A stretch of DNA of 64,000 nucleotides. Origin: Edaphobacter lichenicola (GTDB taxonomy: Bacteria; Acidobacteriota; Terriglobia; Terriglobales; Acidobacteriaceae). The first letter of the stretch is position 1. Each line of letters starts with the position of its first letter. The notes under the pieces are model-generated. The model ran no database searches and had not been told where the DNA came from. It saw nothing but the letters and a program-made list of their open reading frames with translations. Positions 17,312 to 26,336 of the stretch are shown piece by piece. Location: contig NZ_CP073696.1 in assembly GCF_025264645.1 (NCBI RefSeq), positions 1,798,001 through 1,862,000 of the forward strand. The letters run 5' to 3'. A program made the position numbers and the translations under genes.

Positions 17312-19096
17312 GTGCAATTTAAACTACCCCCCAAAGTCTTCGTCGAGCGACCCTGCAACTCGTCCGTGCGAGAGGCCTACGTCAATGCTGGCGCGCCTCA
17401 CCACATCGCCGACTTCCTCGGTCGACGCCTCGACAGCTTCATCGACTGGCACCTTCTCATCTCTCCAAAGCTCTCAGCCATCGCCGACCCCGGCGCCATT
17501 CCTTCCATGGATCGCGCCGTAGAGCGAATCGTCCGCGCCATCCTGCAACGCGAACGCATCGCCCTCGCCTGCGACCACGACATGGACGGCACCGCATCCG
17601 CCGCAGTCCTCTGGTCTGCGCTCGTCGACTTCTTCGGCGTCGAAGCCGACCGCCTCACCGTCGTCACCAGCCACCGTCTCACCGAAGGCTACGGAATCAG
17701 CGAGCCGGTCGTCTCGCGAATCGAGAGCTTCGGTGCAACTCTCGTCATCTCCGCCGACAAAGGAAGCAGCGACGAGCCACGCATCGCAACCCTCGCCGCC
17801 AGCGGAATCGACGTCGTAATCACCGATCATCACGTCATACCCCAGGCAGGGCCGCCTCAATCCGCATACGCCGTTGTCAACCCATCCCGACTCGACGCCG
17901 AATACGACCGGCACGTCTGTGGCGCAGGCGTCGCGTTCCTGGTCATGGCAAAGGTAAGAAGCGCTCTGCTGGAGCGAGGCACCTTCGCACAACTCCCCCC
18001 ACTCACCAGCCTCCTCGACTACGTAGCCGTCGCCACCATCGCCGACTGCGTCTCCCTCTCCCCCGGCGCGAGCCTCATCAATCGTGCATTTATCCGCCGT
18101 GGGCTCGATCAGGTTCGCTCTCAGAGCCGCCCCTGCTGGGAAGTCTTCGCACAGGAGCAACAAGGCGACATAGACGCCGAAACCATCGCCTTCCGCATGG
18201 CTCCCGCCATCGCAGCCGCAGGCCGGCTCGACTGGGCCGAGTCAGGATTTCGCTTTCTCATCTCAAAGTCAGAGACAGAGGCCGCCCTCTACTGGAGCGA
18301 ACTCAAACGCGAAAACTCCGAGCGTCAAACCATCGAGCGAAGACTCCGCCACGAAGCATTCCCGCGAGCCGCGCAAATCACAGGCCCAGCCATCGTCCTC
18401 TTCTTCGAGGACGGCCACTCCGGCGTCCACGGCATCACCGCAAGCCGCGTAGTCGAAGCATTCGGAAAGCCCTGCGCCATCTTCGCCCCGAAGGGCCACG
18501 GCGCCCGATCGACCGCATCCGCAGTCGTCGAAGGCCTCGCCAGCGGATCGTTCCGCTCCATCCCAAGCGTAGACGTGCAACGCGCCCTACAACACGTAGC
18601 CAACGCCCACCCCGGCCTGCTCCTGTCCCACGGAGGCCATCAAGCCGCAGCCGGAGCAACAATCCAGGTCAGCGACCTACCTCAGTTTGAACAAGCCTTC
18701 TCAGAAGCAGTCGCGCACCAAACCGCAGGCATCCCCGAATCCAAGCCAACCATCTGGACCGATGGCGAACTCGACGCCACGTCACACACATGGGACGCCA
18801 TGGAAGCCTTCGACAGCATCGGCCCCTTCGGTCGAGGCTTCGATCCGCCCATCTACTCCGGCACATTCTGTGTCGACGCGTACCACGCCATGACCGAAGG
18901 CCAGCACGCCAGGTTGCGCCTCCGCCGCGAAGATCTCGTCATCTCCGCCGTCTGGTTCAACATCGAATCCGCACTCGAGCGTCTCCCCTTCATCGGAGAC
19001 CACCTGAACATCGCCTACCGGCTCATGCGCCGCCGCTATCAGGATCTCGCGAGCCTGCAGGCAACGATCATCGCAGGCTCGTTCCGCTCAGCATAG
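17312..19096 (+). CDS. recJ: Single-stranded-DNA-specific exonuclease RecJ
   Basis: RecJ degrades single-stranded DNA 5' to 3' in recombination, mismatch and base-excision repair. The 594-residue protein has the DHH-family motifs in order: ACDHDMDGTASA (motif I), a DKGSSDEPR region, VITDHHVIP (motif III), a CGAGVAFLV region and APAIAAAGRLDWAES. The DHHA1 domain carries SHGGHQAAAG near residues 430-440, followed by an OB-like C-terminal domain. Translation starts at GTG 17312. It follows a small hypothetical gene and converges with glgP. Confidence 0.93.
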   Translation: MQFKLPPKVFVERPCNSSVREAYVNAGAPHHIADFLGRRLDSFIDWHLLISPKLSAIADPGAIPSMDRAVERIVRAILQRERIALACDHDMDGTASAAVLWSALVDFFGVEADRLTVVTSHRLTEGYGISEPVVSRIESFGATLVISADKGSSDEPRIATLAASGIDVVITDHHVIPQAGPPQSAYAVVNPSRLDAEYDRHVCGAGVAFLVMAKVRSALLERGTFAQLPPLTSLLDYVAVATIADCVSLSPGASLINRAFIRRGLDQVRSQSRPCWEVFAQEQQGDIDAETIAFRMAPAIAAAGRLDWAESGFRFLISKSETEAALYWSELKRENSERQTIERRLRHEAFPRAAQITGPAIVLFFEDGHSGVHGITASRVVEAFGKPCAIFAPKGHGARSTASAVVEGLASGSFRSIPSVDVQRALQHVANAHPGLLLSHGGHQAAAGATIQVSDLPQFEQAFSEAVAHQTAGIPESKPTIWTDGELDATSHTWDAMEAFDSIGPFGRGFDPPIYSGTFCVDAYHAMTEGQHARLRLRREDLVISAVWFNIESALERLPFIGDHLNIAYRLMRRRYQDLASLQATIIAGSFRSA

Positions 19097-19106
19097 CGAC
19101 ATCCAC

Positions 19107-21617
19107 TCATTTAGCCGCCAACACCGGAGCTGTATCGAACTTGAATCGCTCCACCTTCCAGATGTTCTTACAGTACTCCTGGATCGAGCGATCCGAAGAG
19201 AATCTACCAATACGCGCCGTATTGTAGATCGCCATCTTCGACCATCTCTCCTGATCGAGAAACGTAGCGCAGACGCGATCCTGGCAATCCACATAATCCT
19301 GATAATCTGCGAACAAAAGGTAAGGGTCGCTATACATCAACCCCTCAACGAGCGGACGAAACAGGTTCTTATCACCACGCGAGAACCTGCCCGAGACGAT
19401 GCTGTCCACCACCTCGCGCAAAAACGGATTTGACTCATAGATGGCATGCGGATGATACCCAGCCGCCTTGGTCGCAGCCACCTGCGCCGCCGTAAGTCCG
19501 AACAGAAAAAAGTTCTCGTGCCCCACAGCGTCGCGAATCTCGATGTTGGCGCCGTCGAGCGTGCCAATCGTCAAAGCGCCATTCATGGCGAACTTCATAT
19601 TGCCAGTACCCGAAGCCTCTTTGCCCGCAGTCGATATCTGCTCACTAAGATCTGCCGCCGGATAGACCAACTGCCCAAAGGTGACGTTATAGTCCGGCAA
19701 AAACACCACCTTCAACCGGCCCTTCACCTCAGGGTCGTTATTGATCACCTCCGCGACAGAGTTGATGAGCTTAATAATCAACTTCGCCATGAAGTATCCA
19801 GGCGCAGCCTTGCCCCCAAAAAGAAACGTTCGAGGCGTAGTATCCCGTTCAGGATCTTTCTTCAGCCGCAGATAGCGCGTCAGGATATACAGAACATTCA
19901 AATGCTGACGCTTGTACTCGTGAATGCGCTTCACCTGCGCATCGAACATGGAATGCGGATCAACAGTGATCCCCGTCGTCTGCGCAATGTACTGTGCGAG
20001 CCGAACCTTAACGGCATACTGCACATTCCGCCAGTCCGCGCGAAAAGCTGAGTCGTCAACATAAGCCTCCAGCTGCTTAAGCTGATCAAGATTACAGATC
20101 CACCCTGTCCCAATCTTGCTGATCATCAACTCACTCTGCTCAGGATTGGCCACAGCAAGCCAGCGCCTCGGCGTAACGCCATTCGTCACGTTCACAAACT
20201 TCTCCGGCCACAGCTCATAGAAGTCACGCAATACGTCGCTCTTTAATAACTCAGTGTGAAGTTGGGCAACGCCATTAATATGCTGGCTGCCGACACACGC
20301 CAGAAAAGCCATCCGAACAAACTTCTCTCCCTGCTCATCGATGAGTGACATCCGAGCAACCCTGGCCTCATCGTTCGGAAACCGCTCGCGAAGCATCTTC
20401 ACGAAACGCGCATTGATCTCGTAGATAATCTCGAGGTGGCGCGGTAGCAGCGAAGCAAACATCGGCAGCGACCAGCGCTCCAGCGCCTCCGGAAGCAGCG
20501 TGTGATTGGTGTAGTTAAACGTATGCGACGTGATATCCCAAGCGTTATCCCAGCCAAGGCCATGCACATCCACCAGCAGCCGCATCAACTCAGCAACGCC
20601 GATCGAAGGATGCGTATCGTTCAGCTGAACCGTGCACTTCTCATGAAAGTTCTCCATCGAGTTGCCATAGCTCTGATGCCGGCGAATCATGTCCTGCAGC
20701 GAACAGGAAGTAAAAAAGTACTGCTGCTGCAGGCGCAACTCTTTACCCTGAAGCTCTTCATCATTCGGATAAAGCACCTTGGTGATGTTCTCTGCAAAAA
20801 CCTTCGCACCCACCGCACCCTTGTAATCGCCGCTATTGAAGCGCTCAAAATAGAAAGACTCCGTAGCCTCGGACCTCCACAAACGCAGCGTATTCGCAAC
20901 GCCGGAGCGATATCCCAAAATTGGCGTGTCGTACGGAATCCCTTTGACGACTGTCTCCGGCGTCCATTGCACCTTGTACTCGCCAAACGCATCAGTCCAC
21001 GCCTGCGTGTGCCCGCCAAACCCCACCTCAACGTCTGACTGCGATCGTCGAATCTCCCAGGGATTGCCGAACCGCAGCCAGTAATCCGTCAGCTCGACCT
21101 GCCACCCATCATGAATCTGCTGATGAAACATGCCAAACTCATAACGAATGCCATAGCCCATCGAAGGAACTGCCGTCGTTGCCAGCGAATCGAGATAGCA
21201 CGCCGCAAGCCGGCCCAACCCACCATTGCCAAGCCCAGGCTCACTCTCCTGCGCAATCAGATGATCGAGGTCAAGACCCAACTCTCCCGTCGCCTGGCGC
21301 ATGGAATCCTGCAACCCGAGATTAAGCAGATTATTTGCCAGATGCGGCCCCATCAAAAACTCAGCCGACAAATAATAGACCGTGCTCACGTCCTGCTTCT
21401 CGTAGTCTTCTCTGGTCAAAAGCCATCGCGCCAGAATCCGGTCTCGCACCGTATACGCAAGCGCCATGAAGTAATCCAGGTCAGTCGCAACTTCGCGTCG
21501 CTTCCCAACTACATAAAACAGGTTGTCCAGAATCGCTCGCTTAAGAGCTAGAACAGAGTTACTCGTCCGGTCGTCTTCGACAATCGGTTCGCAGTCTTTG
21601 GATGGATTCACTTCCAT
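19107..21617 (-). CDS. glgP: Glycogen/alpha-glucan phosphorylase
   Basis: This enzyme releases glucose 1-phosphate from alpha-1,4-glucans with pyridoxal phosphate. The 836-residue length is typical. The cofactor motif EASGTGNMKFAMNGAL lies near residue 670, its lysine holding the PLP. Earlier LGNGGLGRLAACYLDS and the nucleotide-region GYGIRYEFGMF confirm the family. The start at 21617 has GAGG about 7 bases upstream. No other glycogen gene is adjacent. Confidence 0.96.
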   Translation of the reverse strand: MEVNPSKDCEPIVEDDRTSNSVLALKRAILDNLFYVVGKRREVATDLDYFMALAYTVRDRILARWLLTREDYEKQDVSTVYYLSAEFLMGPHLANNLLNLGLQDSMRQATGELGLDLDHLIAQESEPGLGNGGLGRLAACYLDSLATTAVPSMGYGIRYEFGMFHQQIHDGWQVELTDYWLRFGNPWEIRRSQSDVEVGFGGHTQAWTDAFGEYKVQWTPETVVKGIPYDTPILGYRSGVANTLRLWRSEATESFYFERFNSGDYKGAVGAKVFAENITKVLYPNDEELQGKELRLQQQYFFTSCSLQDMIRRHQSYGNSMENFHEKCTVQLNDTHPSIGVAELMRLLVDVHGLGWDNAWDITSHTFNYTNHTLLPEALERWSLPMFASLLPRHLEIIYEINARFVKMLRERFPNDEARVARMSLIDEQGEKFVRMAFLACVGSQHINGVAQLHTELLKSDVLRDFYELWPEKFVNVTNGVTPRRWLAVANPEQSELMISKIGTGWICNLDQLKQLEAYVDDSAFRADWRNVQYAVKVRLAQYIAQTTGITVDPHSMFDAQVKRIHEYKRQHLNVLYILTRYLRLKKDPERDTTPRTFLFGGKAAPGYFMAKLIIKLINSVAEVINNDPEVKGRLKVVFLPDYNVTFGQLVYPAADLSEQISTAGKEASGTGNMKFAMNGALTIGTLDGANIEIRDAVGHENFFLFGLTAAQVAATKAAGYHPHAIYESNPFLREVVDSIVSGRFSRGDKNLFRPLVEGLMYSDPYLLFADYQDYVDCQDRVCATFLDQERWSKMAIYNTARIGRFSSDRSIQEYCKNIWKVERFKFDTAPVLAAK

Positions 21618-21822
21618 AGCGTGCCTCGTTCCTGTTGCTGGGATATTGCACTTGGCTCGTACTACCCGGACGGATAACGACGCTGGCCCAATCGTGCCGC
21701 TGTGAAGAAGATGCTAGCGGCTGTTTCGAATCAACAGCAATAAAATCTTGAGAACGTTACAAACACTGTGCATAAGACTCTACGCGCAACTCAAGCGATG
21801 CGTTTCACTCACCAAAAATCGC

Positions 21823-22356
21823 CTAAACCTGCGGCGGTCCCTGCGGCTGAGTCGGAGCAGGCGCGGGCTGAGTCGGCCCCGGAGCATCCTGAATTCGTTG
21901 CTCCTCTTGCCCCGGCTGTGTTGGCGGCGAAAGCGGCTGCTCCGGAGCTTCCTGAATCCGCGGCTCCGCCTGCTGCTCCTGCTGCAACTTCAAGCTCTGC
22001 TGCACCACCCCATTCAGTTCCTGCTGTTGCCTCTGCGACGCCGACTCCTGCTGCTTCAGCAACGCCGCATCACGCCTCTGCTGCGCCTCGTCCGCAGCCT
22101 CCGTATCCACTGCTGGTGGCGGCAGAACTGGCGGAGCCACAACCCTCCGCCTGCGCGGCGGCGAAACAACATTCGCATCCGGCACAACCGCATCATCCGG
22201 CGGAAAGTCAGACGGCACCGGCGCACTCACACGCGGTGCGGTGCGAACTACCGGTTGCGCAACAACCGGCGCAGCCTTCTGCTTGCATCCCTGCGCCAAC
22301 ATCGCAGCCAGCCCCAGCGCAACCACCCCACCGAACTTCGTCAACCCATCGCGCAT
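21823..22356 (-). CDS. Putative lipoprotein, Pro/Gln-rich
   Basis: The 177-residue protein begins MRDGLTKFGGVVALGLAAML and has a lipobox-like AQGC, so it is probably a diacylated, membrane-anchored lipoprotein. The remainder is low complexity: Ala/Pro/Val-rich up to residue 95, a Gln/Arg/Glu coiled segment (about 100-145), then Pro/Gln/Ala repeats with a duplicated RIQ(E/D)AP motif. GAGG lies 6 bases before the chosen ATG; longer in-frame starts exist at 22449 and 22383. It is likely periplasmic and disordered. No enzymatic role is suggested. Confidence 0.6.
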   Translation of the reverse strand: MRDGLTKFGGVVALGLAAMLAQGCKQKAAPVVAQPVVRTAPRVSAPVPSDFPPDDAVVPDANVVSPPRRRRVVAPPVLPPPAVDTEAADEAQQRRDAALLKQQESASQRQQQELNGVVQQSLKLQQEQQAEPRIQEAPEQPLSPPTQPGQEEQRIQDAPGPTQPAPAPTQPQGPPQV

Positions 22357-22749
22357 CGCAACCTCGCTACTCATTGGACGCATATTCCCGCGCCCCGGAC
22401 CCATCATTCGCAAAAGAGACATCCAGAAGACAACAAACAGTCTCCCCAAAGGCTTGGAGGGACGCCGATGACGAGGATAACGTGGCTGGGATAAGTGAGG
22501 TGGGGTAGATGCCGATGAGCCCGTCCGCGAGGGCGCCCCTCACGAACTCGTTGCGAAAAAAACCAGAAAATAAATTTCAAAAGACTGTCACTTTTTTCGC
22601 TACGAAAAAACGCGGTTCGAACAAACCACGTTCACCATGCATTCCACCACAATCTCACCATCAAAACACCACGTTCTGACACGCAATTTCTGCAAAACCC
22701 TCAGCAAAAACACACCTCCACCAAACCAAAAAAAACTGATCAAAATTAC
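22357..22749. other. Gene-free region holding repeat copy 1
   Basis: The region between the lipoprotein start and the 3' end of xerC has no supported gene. About half of it is the AT-rich dispersed repeat listed at 22551-22740. The left part (about 22360-22550) shows no feature I can name. Confidence 0.5.
22551..22740 (-). repeat. Dispersed non-coding repeat, copy 1
   Basis: Its minus strand aligns with the plus strand of 58548-58742 at roughly 70-75 % by eye. Five TGGT(G) boxes are spaced 11, 11, 12 and 9 bases apart in both copies, with diverged spacers. At 22592-22610, TTTTTTCG and CGAAAAAA form a perfect A/T-type hairpin around CTA. It lies immediately downstream of xerC. Confidence 0.75.
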
Positions 22750-23721
22750 TCACTTTGCGCGAGGATGCGTCTCGTCGTACACCTTCTGCACCTGACCCAC
22801 CGTCAGCTGCGTATACCTCTGCGTCGTCGACAACCTCTCATGCCCCAGCATCTCCTGAATCGCCCGCAGATCCGCGCCCTCCTCCAGCATGTGCGTCCCA
22901 AACGCATGCCTCAGCGTATGCGGATGCACATCCGCCGCCAGCCCGCGACTCAACGCAATCGCCTTCACAATCCTACCCACACTCCGCGTCGTCAATCGAC
23001 AATCTCCACGCATCCGCAGATTCATCATCAACGGCCCCTCATGCACCAGCGCACCTTTGCCTGCCGCCATCAACTTCGCCTCACGCAGCGGCAGATACGC
23101 CCGCAACGCTGCCGCCGCCTCATCTCCCAGCGGCACCAACCGCTCCTTCTTGCCCTTGCCACGCACCAGCACCGCATCATCGCGCCACTTCACGCTACCC
23201 ATATTCAGCCCCACCAGCTCCGAGTTGCGAATCCCGCACCCATACAGCAACTCGAAGATCACACGATCACGTTCGGGCCACGCCGCAGCCTCCACCTCGT
23301 CTCTCTTCCCCACACCTTCTCCATCAAGCGAATTCAGAACCCGATTCACCTCTTCAACACTCGGCACTCGCGGCAGATGCTTCGGCAACTTCGGCGTACT
23401 CACTAGCAGCGCAGGGTTCTGCGCCACCTTACCCTCCTTCGCCAGCCACTTGAACCAACTCCGCACCGCTGCCAGCGCTCTCGCCGCACTGGCCTTGGTC
23501 AATCCTCGCTCATACAGCATCCCCAGATAAGCCCGAATATGCAGATGCTCCACCACCCCAATCCGCGCATCCTTCCCCATCGTCTCACCAAGATAAGACG
23601 CAAAGCTCCGCACCTCGCGCGCATACGCCCGCACCGTATGCTCCGACGCCCCGCGCTCATTCGCGAGCATCGCCAGAAACCCCTCCGCCAGCCTGCTGAA
23701 CTCACTCACTTCTTCCCGCAT
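22750..23721 (-). CDS. xerC: Tyrosine recombinase XerC
   Basis: The 323-residue integrase-family protein has an N-terminal SAM-like core-binding domain (about 1-105) and the catalytic domain. Catalytic residues are all visible: R165 (GCGIRNSE), K189 ([12 protein letters not shown]), H268 and R271 ([10 protein letters not shown]), H294 ([11 protein letters not shown]) and the nucleophile Y303. With its partner it resolves chromosome dimers at dif, controlled by FtsK. It lies 139 bases from xerD on the same strand, so one transcript is likely. Assignment of XerC versus XerD rests on overall likeness. Confidence 0.9.
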   Translation of the reverse strand: MREEVSEFSRLAEGFLAMLANERGASEHTVRAYAREVRSFASYLGETMGKDARIGVVEHLHIRAYLGMLYERGLTKASAARALAAVRSWFKWLAKEGKVAQNPALLVSTPKLPKHLPRVPSVEEVNRVLNSLDGEGVGKRDEVEAAAWPERDRVIFELLYGCGIRNSELVGLNMGSVKWRDDAVLVRGKGKKERLVPLGDEAAAALRAYLPLREAKLMAAGKGALVHEGPLMMNLRMRGDCRLTTRSVGRIVKAIALSRGLAADVHPHTLRHAFGTHMLEEGADLRAIQEMLGHERLSTTQRYTQLTVGQVQKVYDETHPRAK

Positions 23722-23860
23722 AAATCCTCAACTTTCAGGGACTCTGCTTACCTTCATCGTGCACACTCAAAGCCGTGCACACTCAAAAACCTGGGTGCCC
23801 CACACCTCGACTTTGAGATGTGGGCATCGCACGAAGCACGCCACCCATCTCGGTTTCATC
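23722..23860. repeat. xerC-xerD spacer with duplicated 13-mer and a REP-like palindrome
   Basis: The 13-mer GTGCACACTCAAA occurs twice around 23760-23787. It is followed at 23797-23825 by a palindrome, GCCCCACACCTC and GAGATGTGGGC, with a short loop, one mismatch and one bulge. This resembles REP-type hairpins found between genes. No dif-like 28-mer is seen. Confidence 0.55.
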
Positions 23861-24823
23861 TCAACTCGCCACAGCGCGTCTCTTCCCGCGTGGATGATGC
23901 TCCCGATGCACCTTCTTCAAATGCCCCAGCGCCACATGCGTATAAACCTGCGTAGTCGCTATATCGGCATGACCCAGGAAAGTCTGCACACTTCTCAAAT
24001 CCGCCCCATGCTCCACCATGTGCGTCGCACAACTATGCCGCAGCATATGCGGACTAGCCTTACTTCCCGTCCCAGAAGCCGACCGCACCATCTCCCACAC
24101 CCACTGCCGCGTCAGCGCCTTCCCCCGCACACTCAAAAACAACGCTCGCTGCAACGAATGATGTGCCTGCTGCAACCCACTCTTCACCAACCCCGGCCGC
24201 CCCAGCGTCACATACCGCTCCAGAGCCTCCACCGCCGACCGTCCCAGCGGCACAATCCTCTCCTTATCACCCTTACCTCTCACCTGTGCCCGTCCCTGGT
24301 CCAGATGCACATCCTCCACGCGCAGCGAGCAAATCTCCCCCACCCTCAATCCACCCGCATACAACAGCTCCAAAATCGCGTGATCCCGCAGCGCCAAACC
24401 ATCCGCATCCGCGCTCCTGACCACAACGCCGGTCCGCTCCAGCATCTCCGCCACCTCGCCCTCAGCCAGCGACTTCGGCAGCACCTTCCAGCTCGCAGGC
24501 GTCTCCACATTCACCGTGGGATCATGCGCAATCCGCTTATCCATCAGCAGCCAGCGATAAAACCCACGCAGACAGCTCAGCTTTCGCGCAATCGACCGCG
24601 ACTCCACCCCATGCCCCCGCAGCCCTTCCATAAATCCACTCACATCCGACTGTGTCGCCCCAACCAGCAACCCATTGTGTCCCTCAACATGCTCAGCAAA
24701 CTGCTCGAGGTCTCGTTGGTACGCCTCACAACTCGCCGGCCTTAGCCCCTTCTCGACTCGCAGGTACGCCACAAACTCCCGCACCGTCCGCGCGTTCCCG
24801 CCAACCTGCCCAGCCTCGTGCAT
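23861..24823 (-). CDS. xerD: Tyrosine recombinase XerD
   Basis: The 320-residue protein has the core-binding domain (about 10-100) and the integrase catalytic domain. R160 (AGGLRVGE), K184 (RGKGDKERIVPLG), H259/R262 (HMLRHSCATHM), H285 (GHADIATTQVYTH) and Y294 are in place. It forms the heterotetramer with XerC on dif. It lies upstream of xerC, which is unusual compared with genomes where the two genes are unlinked. The start at 24823 is the first plausible ATG. Confidence 0.9.
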   Translation of the reverse strand: MHEAGQVGGNARTVREFVAYLRVEKGLRPASCEAYQRDLEQFAEHVEGHNGLLVGATQSDVSGFMEGLRGHGVESRSIARKLSCLRGFYRWLLMDKRIAHDPTVNVETPASWKVLPKSLAEGEVAEMLERTGVVVRSADADGLALRDHAILELLYAGGLRVGEICSLRVEDVHLDQGRAQVRGKGDKERIVPLGRSAVEALERYVTLGRPGLVKSGLQQAHHSLQRALFLSVRGKALTRQWVWEMVRSASGTGSKASPHMLRHSCATHMVEHGADLRSVQTFLGHADIATTQVYTHVALGHLKKVHREHHPRGKRRAVAS

Positions 24824-24993
24824 AGAAGTCGATTATCCCGCCACACAAACCTCCGTGCGCCCCAACTCGCACCCCGAACCCACCTAGCCACGCACCAAGC
24901 CCGCCACTTGCCAGAAAAGAGGGTCCTCCGCAAGCCGAAAAAAATAATCCCGACCAAAGGGAGGACCCAAACAAATCATCTACCCAAACAAGT

Positions 24994-25013
24994 CAAAAAG
25001 GCGTGCAAACGCC
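24994..25013 (-). terminator. Rho-independent terminator of the aldo/keto reductase gene
   Basis: On the minus strand GGCGT-TTGC-ACGCC is a perfect 5-bp stem with a tetraloop, directly followed by TTTTT. It lies 48 bases after the reductase stop codon at 25061, the expected place. Confidence 0.7.
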
Positions 25014-25027
25014 CGCCCCACGCGCAG

Positions 25028-25053
25028 TGGGCCCGTCCGGCAGGACAGGCCTT
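25028..25053 (+). terminator. Hairpin with T-run, possible second terminator
   Basis: GGCC-c-GTCC-ggca-GGAC-a-GGCC is an 8-bp stem with one C-A mismatch and a tetraloop, ending in TTTT on the plus strand. No plus-strand gene precedes it, so it may act on antisense transcripts or serve as a bidirectional block. Confidence 0.45.
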
Positions 25054-25060
25054 TTACCAA

Positions 25061-26098
25061 CTAAAAACGCGGAACATCCGCCAAACGATTCGCATTCTGG
25101 AACGGCACCATCCACCCCGGATACTCCGGCGGCAGCGTGCTCACCTCATCCAGCTTCTTCATCTCTTCCGCGCTCAACACCAACTCCGCTGCAGCCAGAT
25201 TCTCCTTCAACTGCTCCTGCTTCTTCGCACCAATAATCACCGACGTCACAAACGGCTTCGCCAGAATCCAGGCCAGACTCACCGTGGCAACCGAAACCCC
25301 ACGCGCCTCCGCAATCGGTCGAATGACATCTAGCACCTTCCAGGTCCGCTCTTTATCGACAATCGGGAAATCAAAGTTCGACCGCCGCGAGTCCTCCGGC
25401 TTCTGATTCTCCCTGCTGAACTTGCCCGACAGCAGCCCACCAGCCAGCGGACTCCACACCAGCAGCCCCATCTTCTGGTCTTCCAGCAGCGGCACAATCT
25501 CCCGTTCCAGGTCCCTTCCGGCAATCGAGTAGTACGCCTGCAGCGTATCGAACGTCACCAGGTTCTTACTCTCCGAGATTCCAAGCGCCTTCATAATCCG
25601 CCACGCATGCCAGTTCGACACCCCGACATACCGCACCTTGCCCTGCTGCACCAGCGTATCCAGCGCCCGAAGCGTCTCCTCAATCGGCGTCACCAGATCC
25701 GTCGCATGAATCTGGTACAAGTCGATATAGTCCGTCTGCAGCCGCTTCAAACTCGCATCGATCGCATCCATAATGTGCCCACGCGAAGCCCCCACATCAT
25801 TCCGCCCCTTCCCTGTTCGGCCATACGCCTTCGTGGCAATCACAACGTCCTTCCGGGCAATCCCCAGGTTCTTCAGCGACCGCCCCAGCGTAATCTCCGA
25901 CTGCCCATCCGTGTACACATCCGCCGTGTCAATAAAGTTCACACCCGCGTCAACCGAAACCTTCACCAGTTCGTCGGCTCCAGCCTGCTCAACACCCGCG
26001 ACATGCTTCCACATGCCCTCCCCGCCCGCAAACGTCATCGTCCCCAGGCATATCTGCGACACCAGCAGACCAGTATTCCCCAATGTCTTGTATTGCAT
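25061..26098 (-). CDS. Aldo/keto reductase
   Basis: This 345-residue NADPH-dependent oxidoreductase has the (beta/alpha)8 family signature: NFIDTADVYTDGQSE (catalytic Asp and Tyr), IATKAYGRTGKG (lysine) and IDLYQIHATD (histidine). The C-terminal cofactor site VIIGAKKQEQLKENL is also present. The overall pattern is that of the YghZ/Gcy1-type subfamily, acting on aldehydes or ketones of unknown identity. The start at 26098 has GAGGTG 6 bases upstream. It stands alone with its own terminator. Confidence 0.92.
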   Translation of the reverse strand: MQYKTLGNTGLLVSQICLGTMTFAGGEGMWKHVAGVEQAGADELVKVSVDAGVNFIDTADVYTDGQSEITLGRSLKNLGIARKDVVIATKAYGRTGKGRNDVGASRGHIMDAIDASLKRLQTDYIDLYQIHATDLVTPIEETLRALDTLVQQGKVRYVGVSNWHAWRIMKALGISESKNLVTFDTLQAYYSIAGRDLEREIVPLLEDQKMGLLVWSPLAGGLLSGKFSRENQKPEDSRRSNFDFPIVDKERTWKVLDVIRPIAEARGVSVATVSLAWILAKPFVTSVIIGAKKQEQLKENLAAAELVLSAEEMKKLDEVSTLPPEYPGWMVPFQNANRLADVPRF

Positions 26099-26336
26099 CG
26101 AATCACCTCATCATCCAGATTGAGCGTCTCAACGAAGCTCCACCGATAAGATTAAAAATCCGCTCCTCTGATTCATGACTTCCGTGAATAAGTCCCATGC
26201 ATTCACAGCGCAAGCGCAAATCCCTGAAGTTGCCTTGCAATGCCTGCGCCACACCAGCCAGATCCCTCACCCGCTACAGCACATCTCAAAAAAACTCTTC
26301 CCTAGTGCCGCATCATGAGATATATCTTCCATTCAC

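Noticed and set aside
23759..24745. Plus-strand frame of 328 codons over xerD
   Set aside because: It is a shadow produced by C-rich composition; xerD has all catalytic residues on the minus strand.
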